A stretch of DNA of 64,000 nt, taken from assembly GCA_948567375.1 (NCBI GenBank), contig OX419759.1, positions 55,591,493 to 55,655,492 on the forward strand, given 5' to 3'. Origin of the DNA: Lunularia cruciata. Its lineage: Eukaryota; Streptophyta; Marchantiopsida; Lunulariales; Lunulariaceae. The translations under genes and the position numbers were made by a program. Positions 1-10,013 of this stretch are shown here, in pieces (within the stretch, counting starts at the first letter, position 1; every line of letters begins with the position of its first letter). The notes beneath the pieces are model-generated. The model did not search any database. It was given only the letters and a program-made list of their open reading frames with translations, and was not told where the DNA came from.

Positions 1-328
1 AAACTCACATTGGGACACTTGAATGAGAGAAAACTCCGAATGCTTAGCATGAGCTTTGGCTTTGGTATTTATAGGTAGCATACAAGGCCCTTGGGAAGCT
101 TCTCAAGAAGCTTCCTTCTAGAAGCTGCCTACTTGGCGTGCAAGCTAAGCTAGTTGGAAGCTTCTAGAAGCTTCCTTCTAGAAGCTACTTACTTGAGGTG
201 CAAGCTAAGCTAACCGAGAAGCTTCGCAAGAAGCTTCCTAGATACTTCCGGAATATTCTAGGCTAATTTGTCTTATGTGCTACTTCGTAAGCCCGACTAA
301 CTTTGTCGCTAAACTCCATATTGTTACA
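1..328 (-). repeat. 3' LTR of element H1 (family H), truncated by window edge
   Basis: This segment aligns base for base with 22901-23287, the other LTR of the same element, so position 1 lies 39 bp inside the LTR. In element orientation it begins TGTAACAATATGG at 328. It carries perfect three-unit heat-shock elements (TTCnnGAAnnTTC) at 162-174 and 246-258, plus several two-unit ones, and the reverse complement of a TATAAATA box near 66-73. The purine-rich tract that primes plus-strand synthesis lies at 329-345. The missing end and the target-site duplication are outside the window. Confidence 0.93.
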
Positions 329-345
329 TATTCTCCCGCCGCTAG

Positions 346-2089
346 TTGGTGACGTCCTCGTTGCCAATGAAGCTTTGAATTCTTGGATGGCCGTTTGTGC
401 ATTTTGGAGGTGAGAAAGAGGTTCCCAAGTGGCATCATGAAGGGGATAACCTTTCCAAAGGACCTTGTACTATGTATGTTGGCGACGGCCTCATTGAATA
501 TGGCGACGTGCAAGGATACGATCAACTTCGTACTCATGATCATTGATAGGGACAGGAAGAGGAGGAGGTTGGACTTGAGAGGAAAAGGAAGAGGGGTTAG
601 GAACAAAGGGTTTCAACTTGGAAACATGAAAGATAGGATGGATACGCATGTGACAAGGCAAGGCAAGACGATAAGCAACATGAGAGACAATTTGGGTGAT
701 ATCAAAGGGTCCTATCCAATTAGGGGCAAGTTTACAAACTTGGGTATCAAGTGGGAGAGGGAGGTTACTAGAAGATAGCATGACTTTATCACCAACTTCA
801 AAGGTGAGATCACGACGATGGTGGTCTGCATATTGTTTTTGGTGATTTTGAGCAACAAGGAGGTGAGACTTGGCTTGTTGGAGAGATTGGGATATAGTGG
901 TCAAGAATGTGGAAGTATGAGGAACCTGAGATGGAAGGAGAGCAAGAAGAGAATATGGAACAAGCGGATCTTGGCCAAAATTGAGAAAGAAAGGAGAGAA
1001 TCCGGTGCTTGCCTGTTTGGAATTGTTGTAGGCAAATTCTGCAACGGCAAGACATTCATCCTAATTGGTATGGTGGACATTGACAAAGGCACGCAACATA
1101 TCCTCCAATGTTCAATTTGCACGTTTGGTTTGTCCATCAGTTTGAGGATGATAGGCCATGGACAAAGCAAGCTTAGTGCCGAGTATCTGAAAGAGTGCTT
1201 GCCAAAACTTCTCGGTAAAGTGAGGATCATGGTCGAAGATGAGTACGCATGGAATTCCATGATGCTTGAAGACATTGTTGAAGTAGATTTGCACTAAGGT
1301 TGGAGCATCCATGGTATCACAAGTTGGTGCCAAGTGGATTTGCTTACTAAGCTTATCCACAAACACCATGATGGTGGTGTGTCCTTGTTTTGTCTTTGGC
1401 AAGGATGTGATGAGATCCAATCTCACATGCTCCCAACGAGCTGATGGAACGGCAAGCGGTTGAAGGAGTCCACTCGGCTTCTGGTTGCTAGCCTTGTTAC
1501 GTTGGCAGCTCTCACACGATCGAAAAAATTCTAAAACATCTCGTGTCATGTTGGGCCACCACCATTGACGTTGGAGGGTACCCAAGGTCTTGTCCACACC
1601 TATGTGACCGGCGATGGATAAATCATGGGCTTCTTGAAGGCGCACAAGTCGAAGATCACCTTTGGCTGGAACATAGATCCGGTCCGCATGGAATAGAAGG
1701 CCTTCCTTAAAGGAGAAGGTGTTGTACTCCTTGTCACCTGTTGCTAGCCGACCATGTACCATTTGGAAGAAGGGATCTTGCTGTAGAGCTAACCAAAACT
1801 TGTTATGGATCTTGGGATCAATTGACACCGTTGTAATTGCTATCGCAATGAGAGGAAGAGACTTCAAATCAGGTCGTCGTGATAGAGCATCGGGGATGAC
1901 ATGGAACCGACCTGGTTTGTACTCAAGTTTGATGTCAAACAATTGGAGTTGCTCTTCCCATTGATGATGTCGACTCTTCATGTGCTCCAGGTGTAAGGTC
2001 TGCAACAATGGCTTGTGATCAGTTTGCATGATCAATTGTTTCCCCAAAGAGATAATGCCTCTATACCTTGGTGGCATATACCATTGCAA
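346..2089 (-). pseudogene. H1 pol, 3' half: RNase H C-terminus, integrase, chromodomain (decayed)
   Basis: This is the C-terminal half of a Ty3/gypsy chromovirus polyprotein. The longest open piece, 1115-2089, starts in RNase H (TDHKPLLQ) and runs through the integrase HHCC zinc module (HDLSIAGHIG...CESCQ) to the catalytic core (LDLITSLPK, then FDHDPHF). The third catalytic residue should be Glu in the motif GQTER but is Lys (codon 1124-1126), followed at once by a stop. The integrase C-terminus (HPIFHVSKLKPF) is open at 491-904 and leads into EYEVDRIL, the start of a chromodomain that continues in other frames to about 360. Frameshifts and stops make it non-functional. The chromodomain would direct integration to marked chromatin, as in other chromoviruses. 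Confidence 0.85.
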
Positions 2090-3008
2090 GTTGTTCCTGA
2101 TCTTGAGCAGAGTAATTTCTTTTGGCTGTATTTAGTCAACGAGACACAAAGGCAATGGGATGTAGTCCATCTGGGAATTCTTGTTGCAATACAACTCCAA
2201 TTGCAAAGTTAGAAGCATCAAAATCAACCACACAAGGTAGTTGAGGATCATATGGTTGAAGAATGGGTCTTGAAGACACCATATGCTTTAACTTTTGGAA
2301 TGCTTCTTCATGCTTGGTGTTCCACTAGAAGCTCGAGTTTTTTCCCAAGAAGTCAGTCAATGGTGCAGCCACATGAGCATAATAGTGGATGAACCACCGG
2401 TAAAAACTGGCCAATCCATTGAATGCTCGTACTTCTGTAGCATTCTTTGGGGTAGACCAATCAGTAATGGCCCTGATCTTCTCTTCATCCATCTTGATCT
2501 CCTCTGATGAGATCTTATGACCCAAGAAGGTAACCTCCTTATGCCAAAAGGTACACTTTGACTTCTTGCAGTAAAATTTCCATTGTCATAGTTGTCTTAG
2601 GACTTCTTGCACATGATTCATGTGTTCTGTCTCTGTCTTGCTATAGATTAAGATATCATCCAAGAACACCACCACGGACTGATCCAATAGTCCATCCAAC
2701 ATCCAATGCATCTGATCCATGAAGATTGTAGGAGCATTAGTGAGTCTGAAAGGTAGAACTCTCCACTCAAAATGCCCATACCTTGTACAAAAGGCAGTCT
2801 TTTGCACATCTCCTCTCTCAATAGGAATTTGCCAATAGCCACTACGAAGATCCAACTTGGAAAAGTAGCGTGCTCCACTTAGTTGATCAAGCAAGTCATC
2901 GATCCGAGGCAAGGGATATGCATTCTTCACGGTCTGCTTATTGAGCCCACAATAATCAATACAAAAATGAAGTCCTCCATCCTTCTTTGGAACAAATAGT
3001 ACACGTGC
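2090..3008 (-). pseudogene. H1 pol, reverse transcriptase C-terminal part and RNase H start
   Basis: The open segment 2586-3014 encodes the RT palm with [13 protein letters not shown] (first catalytic Asp) and [11 protein letters not shown] (the FLDD box, both Asp present). The segment 2325-2525 holds the RT thumb and connection (GHKISSEEIKMDEEKI, then FNGLASFYRWFIHYYAHVAAPLTD), and RNase H follows near 2100-2300. The gene is cut at 3008 by insertion of element M1. The remaining N-terminal RT piece is on the other side at 20737-20890, and both flanks match the uninterrupted homologous stretch in H2 near 26215-26260. Internal stops show that it is no longer coding. Confidence 0.88.
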
Positions 3009-3458
3009 TGTCACGCCATTTGTAGTTCCGCATCTAGCTGCTCAGACACTGGAGTTCCAGTGATAGTAGTTAGAGTTATTCTAGTAGTTTCTCAAGGACT
3101 ACTTTCCGACAGTCTGATTTGGTGTTCAGGGTACTGACTTCACGGTGGGGCCCACCGTCACTTTGCACCGTTCGCACCGTCGAGTGTGCCGTCAGCGGGA
3201 CCATTAGGGTTTCAGGGCTAGCTCAAGTCCAAGGGGTATAGTTTCAAAGTGAGCTTAGAGAGCTCACTTCTCTGATGTTGAGCTTTCGAGTTCCTGGCTA
3301 TGGTGGACAGAGGCCGGCGAGCGTCACCTGGATTCTCTATGCTTGAGTGGGTGTGGCTTGACTGTAATCAGTGCCCAGTTGTTGGCAGTTTATAAAGTGA
3401 CAGATCAAGTACTGATCTGAGTTGAGTTGAGTTGAAAGTGTTAAGCAATCTGATTACA
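3009..3458 (+). repeat. Left-end LTR block (module B) of M1
   Basis: This 448-450 bp block starts TGTCACGCC and ends GATTACA. It matches 20182-20630 almost completely, and a third copy of its first 126 bp is at 63724-63849. Unlike the right end of M1, it lacks the 107-bp module A on either side, which makes the element look circularly permuted (see findings). Just downstream no clear match to a tRNA 3' end is visible. ATCAGAG at 3458-3464 is a weak resemblance to the tRNA-Met PBS. Confidence 0.85.
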
Positions 3459-4702
3459 TCAGAGAAGTGAAGTCAGGGGGAAATCGGGTATAGGAATGTT
3501 GATTGTTGGTGGTATCTCCAAGCTCGGTGGATCGTGGTAGCTCGATTCAGGTTCTATGTTTTCCTAGTGTGCAGAAGCTCGTGTAGTTGATGCAAATTTG
3601 GCAGTTAGGCGGACGGTGTGCGGAAGCGCTGGCCAAATTTCGAGCAAAGAAGGAGCAATTTTCGAGCAGTGTTGTGATTTTGAGCTCAAGAGGTGAAGGC
3701 AGGACCAATTTGCTGCGAGTTGGGCTTAGAAAGTGAAATTGAAGGTGGAGTTGGAAAGCTCTTCTCATGAAATTGTGATTTGGAAAAACCCGTTTTGTCA
3801 ATTTGGCTCGAGTGGAAAGTTAGTAGGGGATTTGGCGGACATCCATCTTTAGGGTTTACATCAGATTTTACGTCAAATTTTGGGCCAAAATTGGAGGAGT
3901 TTCGCTATTTGGCCAGATTTGGAGAAGTTTCGCTAGTTTGGAGGAGTTTTGCAGATTTGGAGAAGTTTCGCCAATTTTGGAGGAGGTTCAAAGTGGCAAC
4001 AAGAATGACTGAATTTTGGCGTTTCGAGGCTTCGAGGCATAGGGCTGTGGGCTATGAGAGGCTACGAAGGCCTAGAAGGGCCAGAAGGGCCAGCAAGCCA
4101 TGGCGTGAGGCTAGCTAGTTTAGTGTAGATCTTGGTCATTGGTTGGCAAAATCTGCCTTTCTTGCTAGATTGTGCGCAACAGGGTTTGACCCCTAGATCT
4201 CTTGTTCCTAGACTGGTGCCCTAGCCAACTGGTCCACCCTCACTTGTTGTCATAGTGACTGTGCCATTGTTATCTATACACATGTAGCTTTGGCTAGGAG
4301 AGGCAGTTTGATCCCATTCTTGGTGATCCTGGTAGCTTAGGACTTAGATACGAACTACTCTTATGTCAAATGCCAAATGGTGGCAGAGTCAGTCCCGTGT
4401 TGTGTTATGAGATGGAGGGTTTTTGTTTAGATTTCTTGTGATTGGATCCCCTCCATTCTCTGCTTCCTGTTTGTGCACCACGTTTGTGTGAGGTGCCCTG
4501 ACTTTTGAGCGTTGGTGCTCTGGTGTGCTCTTGGTGGTGAGGCTGGAGTGATGACCAGTCAGACTACCTTTGTTTCTCTCCGATGAGGCAAGAAGTGATG
4601 ACCTGTAGACCGTGAGAGTGCGTGTTATGATGGCAGGTTACAGGTTGCCCTTTCCCCTAGTGTAGTTATCTCAGTAGAGTTACATTAGTGGGAGGTGTTT
4701 AG
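3459..4702 (+). other. Untranslated leader of M1
   Basis: This is about 1.2 kb between the LTR block and gag. It contains a patch of short imperfect repeats built on TTTGGAGAAGTTTCG/TTTGGAGGAG (3890-3990). Its reverse strand has a tRNA-like pair of pol III promoter boxes (4182-4236, annotated separately). The open stretch 3780-4118 is arginine-rich but repeat-derived, and I do not call it a gene. The pre-gag small protein motif found in the other three families was not seen here. Confidence 0.5.
4182..4236 (-). other. tRNA-like A and B boxes (SINE- or tRNA-derived relic)
   Basis: On the minus strand an A-box-like TGGACCAGTTGGC (4236-4224) is followed about 31 nt later by a B-box-like GGGTCAAACCC (4192-4182). 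This is the spacing expected of an internal RNA polymerase III promoter. The surrounding bases do not pair into a tRNA acceptor stem, so this is not a functional tRNA. It could be the head of a SINE or chance similarity inside the M1 leader. Confidence 0.3.
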
Positions 4703-6992
4703 TTGGTGTTGGCACGTGGTGGTGTTGGCACTTGGTGGGGTACTTGCGGTTGCGACTTGCGGTTGCAGTTGGTGGTTCGGGTTTGTTGTTGCAGTTACGT
4801 GGTCACGACGGAGTTCTTTGGAGATTCCAGAGGAGTTAGCCCTGCAGTACGTAGTGGGTTTACTCGGAGTGGTGCTCGATATCAGCCTGTATCTCAGGTC
4901 CCAGTGAGGGAGGAGATTGACTCTGAGTTGGAGTTCGACACAGGAGCTGATTCAGTTGAGAGTGCACTTGGTGTGTCCGCACCGTTGTTGTGGGACATGG
5001 ACGAGATTTATGGGGCCTCCAAAGGCCCTAGGAGTTACTCTGGTACAATGGGTACCATTGAGTTGGATGACTTCATCCAGGAGTTTGATAGTTGGTGTGA
5101 TCTGCAGTAGATGCGGAATCTGACTTTGTTCACACCCTTCATGGCATGGAAGGGGTTGTTTCAGCACTTGGAGGGTCCACCAATGGATGATTACCATGAG
5201 TTCAGGAGAGCTCATTTGGAGGAGATTGAGTTATGGAGACAATATTGGTCTCCACACTATGTCTCCATCACTTCAGGCTCGGTGGCCAGGAGTAGATTGG
5301 CTATACCTATGAGTTCTAGCTCGAGTAGTGTGGGTGGAGCTAGTGGAGGTGCACTAGCTGGAGATAGTGCTACTACGAGTGGAGGTACCGCTGCAGGAGG
5401 TGATGTGGTACTGGGGTTTAACCCCATGGTTGAGTTCTTCCTATGTTTGAGGCAGAACTACCAGGGAGTGCGGACTGACAAGTTGAGGAGCTTGCAGGAG
5501 TTCCAGCGGAAGGTTGGAGAGAGCCTATGTGAGGCATATACTCGCATGAGGCGGCTGATCAGTTTCACTCAGGGAGTTACTGAGGCCCAGGCAGTCCAGT
5601 TTTGGTATGGGATATTGGACATGGAGTTGCGACGTAGAGTTCGTGATGCTACGTTGTTGCAGGCTACTTCGTCCACTTTGGCAGTAGTCTTTGGTTTGGC
5701 TGAGCGTATTGAGCTCAACATGGTGGAGGAGAGAGTGGTGACAACTGGATTTGGTAAAGAGACCTCATCCACGGTTGTGACTTCTTCTAGAGTGCAGCAG
5801 AGTGCACCACGCTCAGTTGGTTTTTGAGGACAGGGTGGACAGCCCAGATCCTATGGAGCGAGTGGAGGGCCTAGTGGAGTTAGACCCTTACCCTCATTTT
5901 TGGGTCAGCAGCAACCAGTGAGTGGTGGTGTTGCTTGTTGGACTTGTGGTGGACCTCACCATAGGAGAGAGTGTACTTAGGGCAGCGGACCTGATACCTC
6001 TGGTGCATCACAGCCAGCACAGAGGCAGTGTGAGCATTGCCACAGATTTGGTCACACTAGTTACCGGTGTTTTGACCTACACCCGGAGTTACGGAGTGGT
6101 AGGGCTGCTATGGCAGGTAGTAGAGGAGCTCCAGTTCATGGAGGACGAGGTGGTAGAGGTGGTGGTAGAGGATCTACACCTAGTAGGGGTGCAATACCTG
6201 CCCTTACTTCTAACACAGCTATGGCTACTCGAATTGAGCAGTTGGAGCAGAGATTGGCTAGTATGGCTATTGCTCAAAGGAGATCAGATTCGGGTGCTGA
6301 GGCTTCCACCTCATATGCTGGTGATAGAGATGCTTTGGACTTCATGTGCGGAGCAACACAGGTGGATGCATCTGCAGCAGTGACTAGGAGTGCAGTACGT
6401 GCTCCAGAGCCTAGAGTAGCATCAGTGGAGTTGGACCCACAAAGAGGAGAGGTTGGGAGACAGGTCAGACTTCCCCAGTCTTTCACGCTATCTGAGGCAT
6501 TGCAGACGACATCCATGGTTCCTAGACGTCCCAGTGCAAGTGTGGTAGGTGGTGATGGAGTACCTGATGGAGTACTTGCTAGTCAGCCACCTGCTACTAC
6601 ACAGACTGAGTCTAGCATGATGTTGGGGGTGGCTCAGCTGATTATGCGGCATCCTTTATTTTCAGCCAGTGACATGTTTACATTGGGAGTTGACCCAGCC
6701 CCAGTGTTCCGGTTGGCTGCCACATTGTGTGAGAGTAGGGATGGTACAGTTCCTACTACTAGAGCAGAGGTGGTTGGTAGTGGAGTTGACTTGGTTAAGG
6801 AGCATGGGATCCGTTCAGCGACCAGTGGTTTATGGCAAGCAGCAGCGGCTAGACTGGAGGAGTTGCCAACTAGACCGGCCTTTGAGAGAGCGCGGTTTAC
6901 ACCTGGTGTTGTCCTATTGGATAACCAGAGGGGGATCTTTCATTTAGTGGGACCTTCAGGGAAGGTCTATACACCACAGAGAGTCTTGTTAG
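4703..6992 (+). pseudogene. M1 gag (capsid region and two CCHC zinc knuckles), broken by stops
   Basis: One reading frame runs from 4703 to about 7230, interrupted by stops at 5108 (TAG), 5825 (TGA), 5978 (TAG) and 7004 (TAG). The segment 5420-5740 resembles the retrotransposon capsid (FQRKVGESLCEAYTRMRRL, then AVQFWYGI). Two zinc knuckles follow: C-W-T-C-x3-H-x4-C at about 5936-5974 and a perfect C-x2-C-x4-H-x4-C (CEHCHRFGHTSYRC) at about 6028-6069. The region 6110-6990 is a low-complexity linker leading to the protease. Gag would package element RNA in cytoplasmic particles. The start at 4703 is uncertain because no upstream stop or homologue fixes it. Confidence 0.72.
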
Positions 6993-7236
6993 ACTCTGGT
7001 GCGTAGCCTGTTATGTTGGGGAAGGCTGCAGTTCTTGGTCTGGAGTTACGGAAGACCGATGTGGAGAGGTGTCCATTTCAGATCCAGACATCTCTAGGTG
7101 GTGGTTCGACACAGTACATCACACGTGGGGAGCTTGTTGTCCAGGTTCAGCCTGGTCATCCGACTAATAGCTCGGTGGTGAGAGCTCAGGCTATTGCGAC
7201 GATAGCTGAGTCATATGATGTGCTGTTGGGGGAGCA
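6960..7236 (+). pseudogene. M1 aspartic protease
   Basis: The retroviral-type protease is recognised by LLDSGA (active-site D-S-G, just before the stop at 7004) and, about 75 codons later, by SYDVLLGEQ, the usual second motif. A frameshift near 7230 moves the reading frame: the continuation VLYPMGFSIDYWEETASYRPGW lies one frame over from 7237. The protease would cut the gag-pol precursor. The TAG directly after the DSGA motif is probably a mutated CAG. Confidence 0.72.
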
Positions 7237-8474
7237 GTGTTATACCCTATGGGTTTCAGCATTGACTATTGGGAGGAGACAGCCTCTTATAGACCTGGTT
7301 GGCAGTCTGGTGAGGGACGGGTATGTTGCCTACCAGTATGCTTTAGTAGTGGCAGTCTTGGCTCACTACAGTCCGCGACCATGGCAACATTAGTTTTAGC
7401 TTTCAGCGGTGCAGTTACTTGGCCTGGTGACTTGTTGGAGGGGAACGCCCATGCAGAGGATACTCCAGTACCAGAGGAGATCACTCGGCTATGGAGTACG
7501 AGTGGGATTGTTCCATCCACCTTGGATGTTCCATTGTGGAGTTCAGAGGAGGCATTGTAGCAGCATGCAGATCAGTTGGTGCAGCAGGCTTGGAGTGGAG
7601 CCTTCGTACCATCAGGGGATGAGTGTGAGGATGAGCCTCCAGAGGCGATTGCTTTGACACCTCTAGATACCACACTCATTGCTTGGCAGTATCCAGTAGA
7701 GGGGATATGTCTATTGGAGTTGTTTGGTGGGATCAGCACCGGACTAGCTGCGGTGTTACAGGCGGGTATCCGAGTATAGAGGTACTTGTATGTAGAGAGA
7801 GATGAGACTGCTAGGCAAGTCTCTCTACATCATGTGGCACACTTGGCCTATTGGTATCCGGAGTTATTACCGATGTCAGCAGTTAGAGGTTACCAGAAGG
7901 CCTTACCAGGAGACATTTCCTTATTGGGAGCGCATGACCTAGAGAGACATAGGCCTGTTCACTTGGTGATTTCTGGATGGCCATGTCAGGGACATACATG
8001 TGCGGGCTGCGGTTTGGGTCTTCAGGATCCTCGTTCTGGTGTGTTTTGGGAGATGTTACGGATATTACGACATCTCCAGGTTCATCAGTCTGTTTCTCCA
8101 GCTTACCTTTTGGAGAATGTCCCTTTGTTGGGTGATTCTTGCACTAGAGTGGTGGCGAGTACACATCAGGTCCATTCTTGGATGGGACCTGCTGTATTGT
8201 TAGATGCAGCCAAAGTGGGATCACGGGCTCATCGTCTTCGCCTTTGGTGGACGAACCTCTTACCCAGAGAGGTTCTACAACATGCTTATGATGGGATTCA
8301 GCGACTGGACCACATTCTTGTTGATGATATCTTGGATGTTGGGCGTCAGTCTCAGACAGTGGTAGTGGCTGATAGGTCACCTATGGCAGTGGTGAACCTA
8401 GTTGGACAACCTAGAGCTGCATTTCCTACACTCATGAGTTTCCCAGGCTCTCATGCTTTTTGAGAGAGAGGACT
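7237..8474 (+). pseudogene. M1 cytosine-5 DNA methyltransferase, N-terminal part (motifs I to VIII)
   Basis: A C5 methyltransferase domain is fused in frame between protease and RT. Visible motifs in order: motif I (ELFGGISTGLAAVLQAGI, about 7716-7770, S-adenosylmethionine binding), motif IV (GWPCQGH, with the Pro-Cys-Gln catalytic loop at 7981-7989), motif VI (LLENVP, 8110-8124, Glu-Asn-Val) and motif VIII (GSRAHRLRLWW, about 8218-8250). The order and spacing match eukaryotic or phage C5 enzymes that methylate cytosine in DNA. Stops at 7558 (TAG), 7777 (TAG) and 8461 (TGA) interrupt it. The domain is then split by element C1 at 8474 and resumes at 16276. The motif order differs from chromomethylase, which carries a chromodomain between I and IV; none is seen here. 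Confidence 0.85.
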
Positions 8475-9153
8475 TGTAACACCCATTTGTGCATGTGTGT
8501 GGTATTGTGATATTTAGCTTGGTATTACAAGTACTTAAGAGATATTATTTATATAGAGATAAAGGATGGTTCTATATTAGTCATGGTTAGCTAAAGTTAG
8601 TCATAGCTAAGATAGATGGGACCTTACTTTAGAGGAAGTAGAAAAGATGAGCACCACTATTTTGGATTTTAGTGTGTTGACTTGGTATTATTCCTAGGTG
8701 TTTGGCTTTGGGGAAAGAGTTGAGAACTCTTGGGCCCGCAAGCCTTTTTGTTTTGGATTCTTCTTTAGTCCAAGGATAGCCCATGTGAAGGAATCCTTGC
8801 TTTAGTGGTTGGGTCAAGATAAGGGGAATATGCCCATGTGAATGGATATTCCTTTCTACTTTTTGACTTTACTTGACTTTTAGTCTAGTAACTTGAGTTA
8901 CTACGGTAATTAGTAACTTTGGTACGTAACTATTTCACAAGTATATAAACAAGGAGTGAGGAGGTACTCATCATCCTTTCATTTGCAACTATCTCTCTCT
9001 CATTGAGTTCTCTAGTGAGCAATGTCTTGAGTCTTGGAGTGTTAGCCTTGGAGGAGTATGATGGAGTTGGGGTTCCTTGCCTTCTTAGTCCATGGTGCGC
9101 TACCATAATAGCCATCAGAGGTTCATCCTGAGTGAGAGACAGGCCGGCTCACA
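8475..9153 (+). repeat. 5' LTR of C1
   Basis: The LTR starts TGTAACACCC and ends GGCTCACA, with TG...CA ends. A TATA box (TATATAAA) is at 8942-8949, so the transcript should start near 8970-8980. That leaves roughly 170 bp of R-U5 before the PBS. The left boundary is confirmed by the identical start of the copy at 15597 and by the related copy at 63850. Confidence 0.95.
8942..8949 (+). promoter_or_regulatory. TATA box of C1 LTR promoter
   Basis: TATATAAA lies in the C1 5' LTR, about 210 bp before the LTR end, and is repeated at 16064-16071 in the 3' LTR. It is the only strong TATA motif in the LTR and is the likely pol II promoter of this nearly intact element. Confidence 0.65.
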
Positions 9154-9157
9154 TTTT

Positions 9158-9174
9158 TGGTTCCGTTGCCGGGA
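9158..9174 (+). other. C1 primer-binding site, tRNA-Asp-like
   Basis: TGGTTCCGTTGCCGGGA lies four bases after the 5' LTR. Complement to the 3' end of plant tRNA-Asp (GTC) would be TGGCGCCGTTGCCGGGG, so 14 of 17 positions agree. The two mismatches next to the terminal TGG may mean another tRNA species is used. Confidence 0.65.
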
Positions 9175-9194
9175 CCTCTCTAGAAGGCAAGATA

Positions 9195-9365
9195 ATGTTC
9201 CGCGTCCAATTCTACATTAGGCAGAAGGAGGCTATGAGAGCTCACTTGGAGAGAACATTAGGAGAGGAGAGGGCTGAACTTATGTTAGAGAACCAAGATC
9301 CATTTGTATACCATGTAGTCCATTATGATGTCTTTGAGGTGATTTTGTACATCTTGTATACATGA
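9195..9365 (+). CDS. C1 pre-gag small ORF (56 aa), member of shared mini-protein family
   Basis: A short ORF starts 20 nt after the PBS and encodes 56 residues beginning MFRVQFYIRQKEAM. Its core LGEERAEL...DPFVYHVVHYD aligns without gaps to the pre-gag ORFs of families N and H in this window: G, then 13 residues to a conserved P, then four to a Val pair, then Y-D or Y-G. Charge and composition vary, so the protein may be under selection at a few positions only. Function is unknown. A possible splice donor (GAG|GTGATT, 9338/9339) inside the ORF could join it to a downstream exon, but I found no acceptor in phase. No catalytic motif or membrane segment is evident. Confidence 0.55.
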   Translation: MFRVQFYIRQKEAMRAHLERTLGEERAELMLENQDPFVYHVVHYDVFEVILYILYT

Positions 9366-10013
9366 GAGGAATTGGAGAGATTGTGTGAGGTGGATTGCAG
9401 ATTTTGGGGATTAAGGTGATTTTGGGCAAAATCTCAAGTTTGAGATCTGGACTTGAGATTTCTACACATGATAGCTTGGGTTATCTTTCAGTTAGCACAC
9501 TTGAAATTATTGAGAGAGCTTCTATGCGCACTGGGCTAGAATTTTTGAAAGTTGATAGGGTAAAGTGCTCCCGCAACTGCATGCTCTCTGGAAAATTGTA
9601 CAGAGTCTGCCATTTCTTCAATTTTTTGTGAATTGTCCTGAAAATTTCCAAGAAAATTCAGTGCATTGTATTCTACCTGGTGCCACAAAAATTAGAGAGA
9701 GATCATTTTTGCGCAGTGCGTTATGAGGTTTTGAAGTGAGGGGGGTGGTTTTCAGACCAAATCTGAAATATGGGTGCTGAATAGAAAGGTGTCTAGGCCA
9801 AATGGCTCGATGAAAAGATCTAAAATTTTGCAGGGAGGGACGCCCTAGAGTTGTGATCAAGTGTGGAAAATTGCAGAGGACTGTGACATATTCGTTGGGA
9901 GATTTGAATGACATTGTGAGGAAGGGTCAATTCTGCAGAGTGGAGATCTCATGCATGAGAAGTTTGAGATCAACAAAAAGCATGTTTGAGTGTTTAGATT
10001 CATCTTTGGGAAC
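9366..10013 (+). other. C1 leader between small ORF and ORF0
   Basis: About 650 bp with stops in all three plus frames and short open stretches only (for example 9395-9631 and 9853-10041). It may be an intron or untranslated leader of the genomic RNA. I see no RNA gene or repeat in it. Confidence 0.4.

Noticed and set aside
818-1297. Long ORFs on the strand opposite to H and N integrase and chromodomain genes (818-1297, 27938-28417, 28457-28840)
   Set aside because: They lie exactly antisense to recognised pol domains and repeat in each copy; shadow frames.
3780-4118. Arginine-rich 112-codon ORF in the M1 leader
   Set aside because: Built from short repeats, no homologue or motif recognised, and stops flank it. 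More likely leader sequence.
4172-4245. Functional tRNA gene on the minus strand
   Set aside because: A and B boxes fit but acceptor-stem halves do not pair and the anticodon arm is not convincing.
6274-6516. Minus-strand ORF in M1 gag
   Set aside because: Antisense shadow of the Ser/Ala/Thr-rich gag linker.
8629-8817. ORFs inside C1 LTRs (8629-8817 and 15751-15939, 8930-9115 and 16052-16237)
   Set aside because: Identical pairs on the antisense strand of the LTRs; shadows of repeat sequence.
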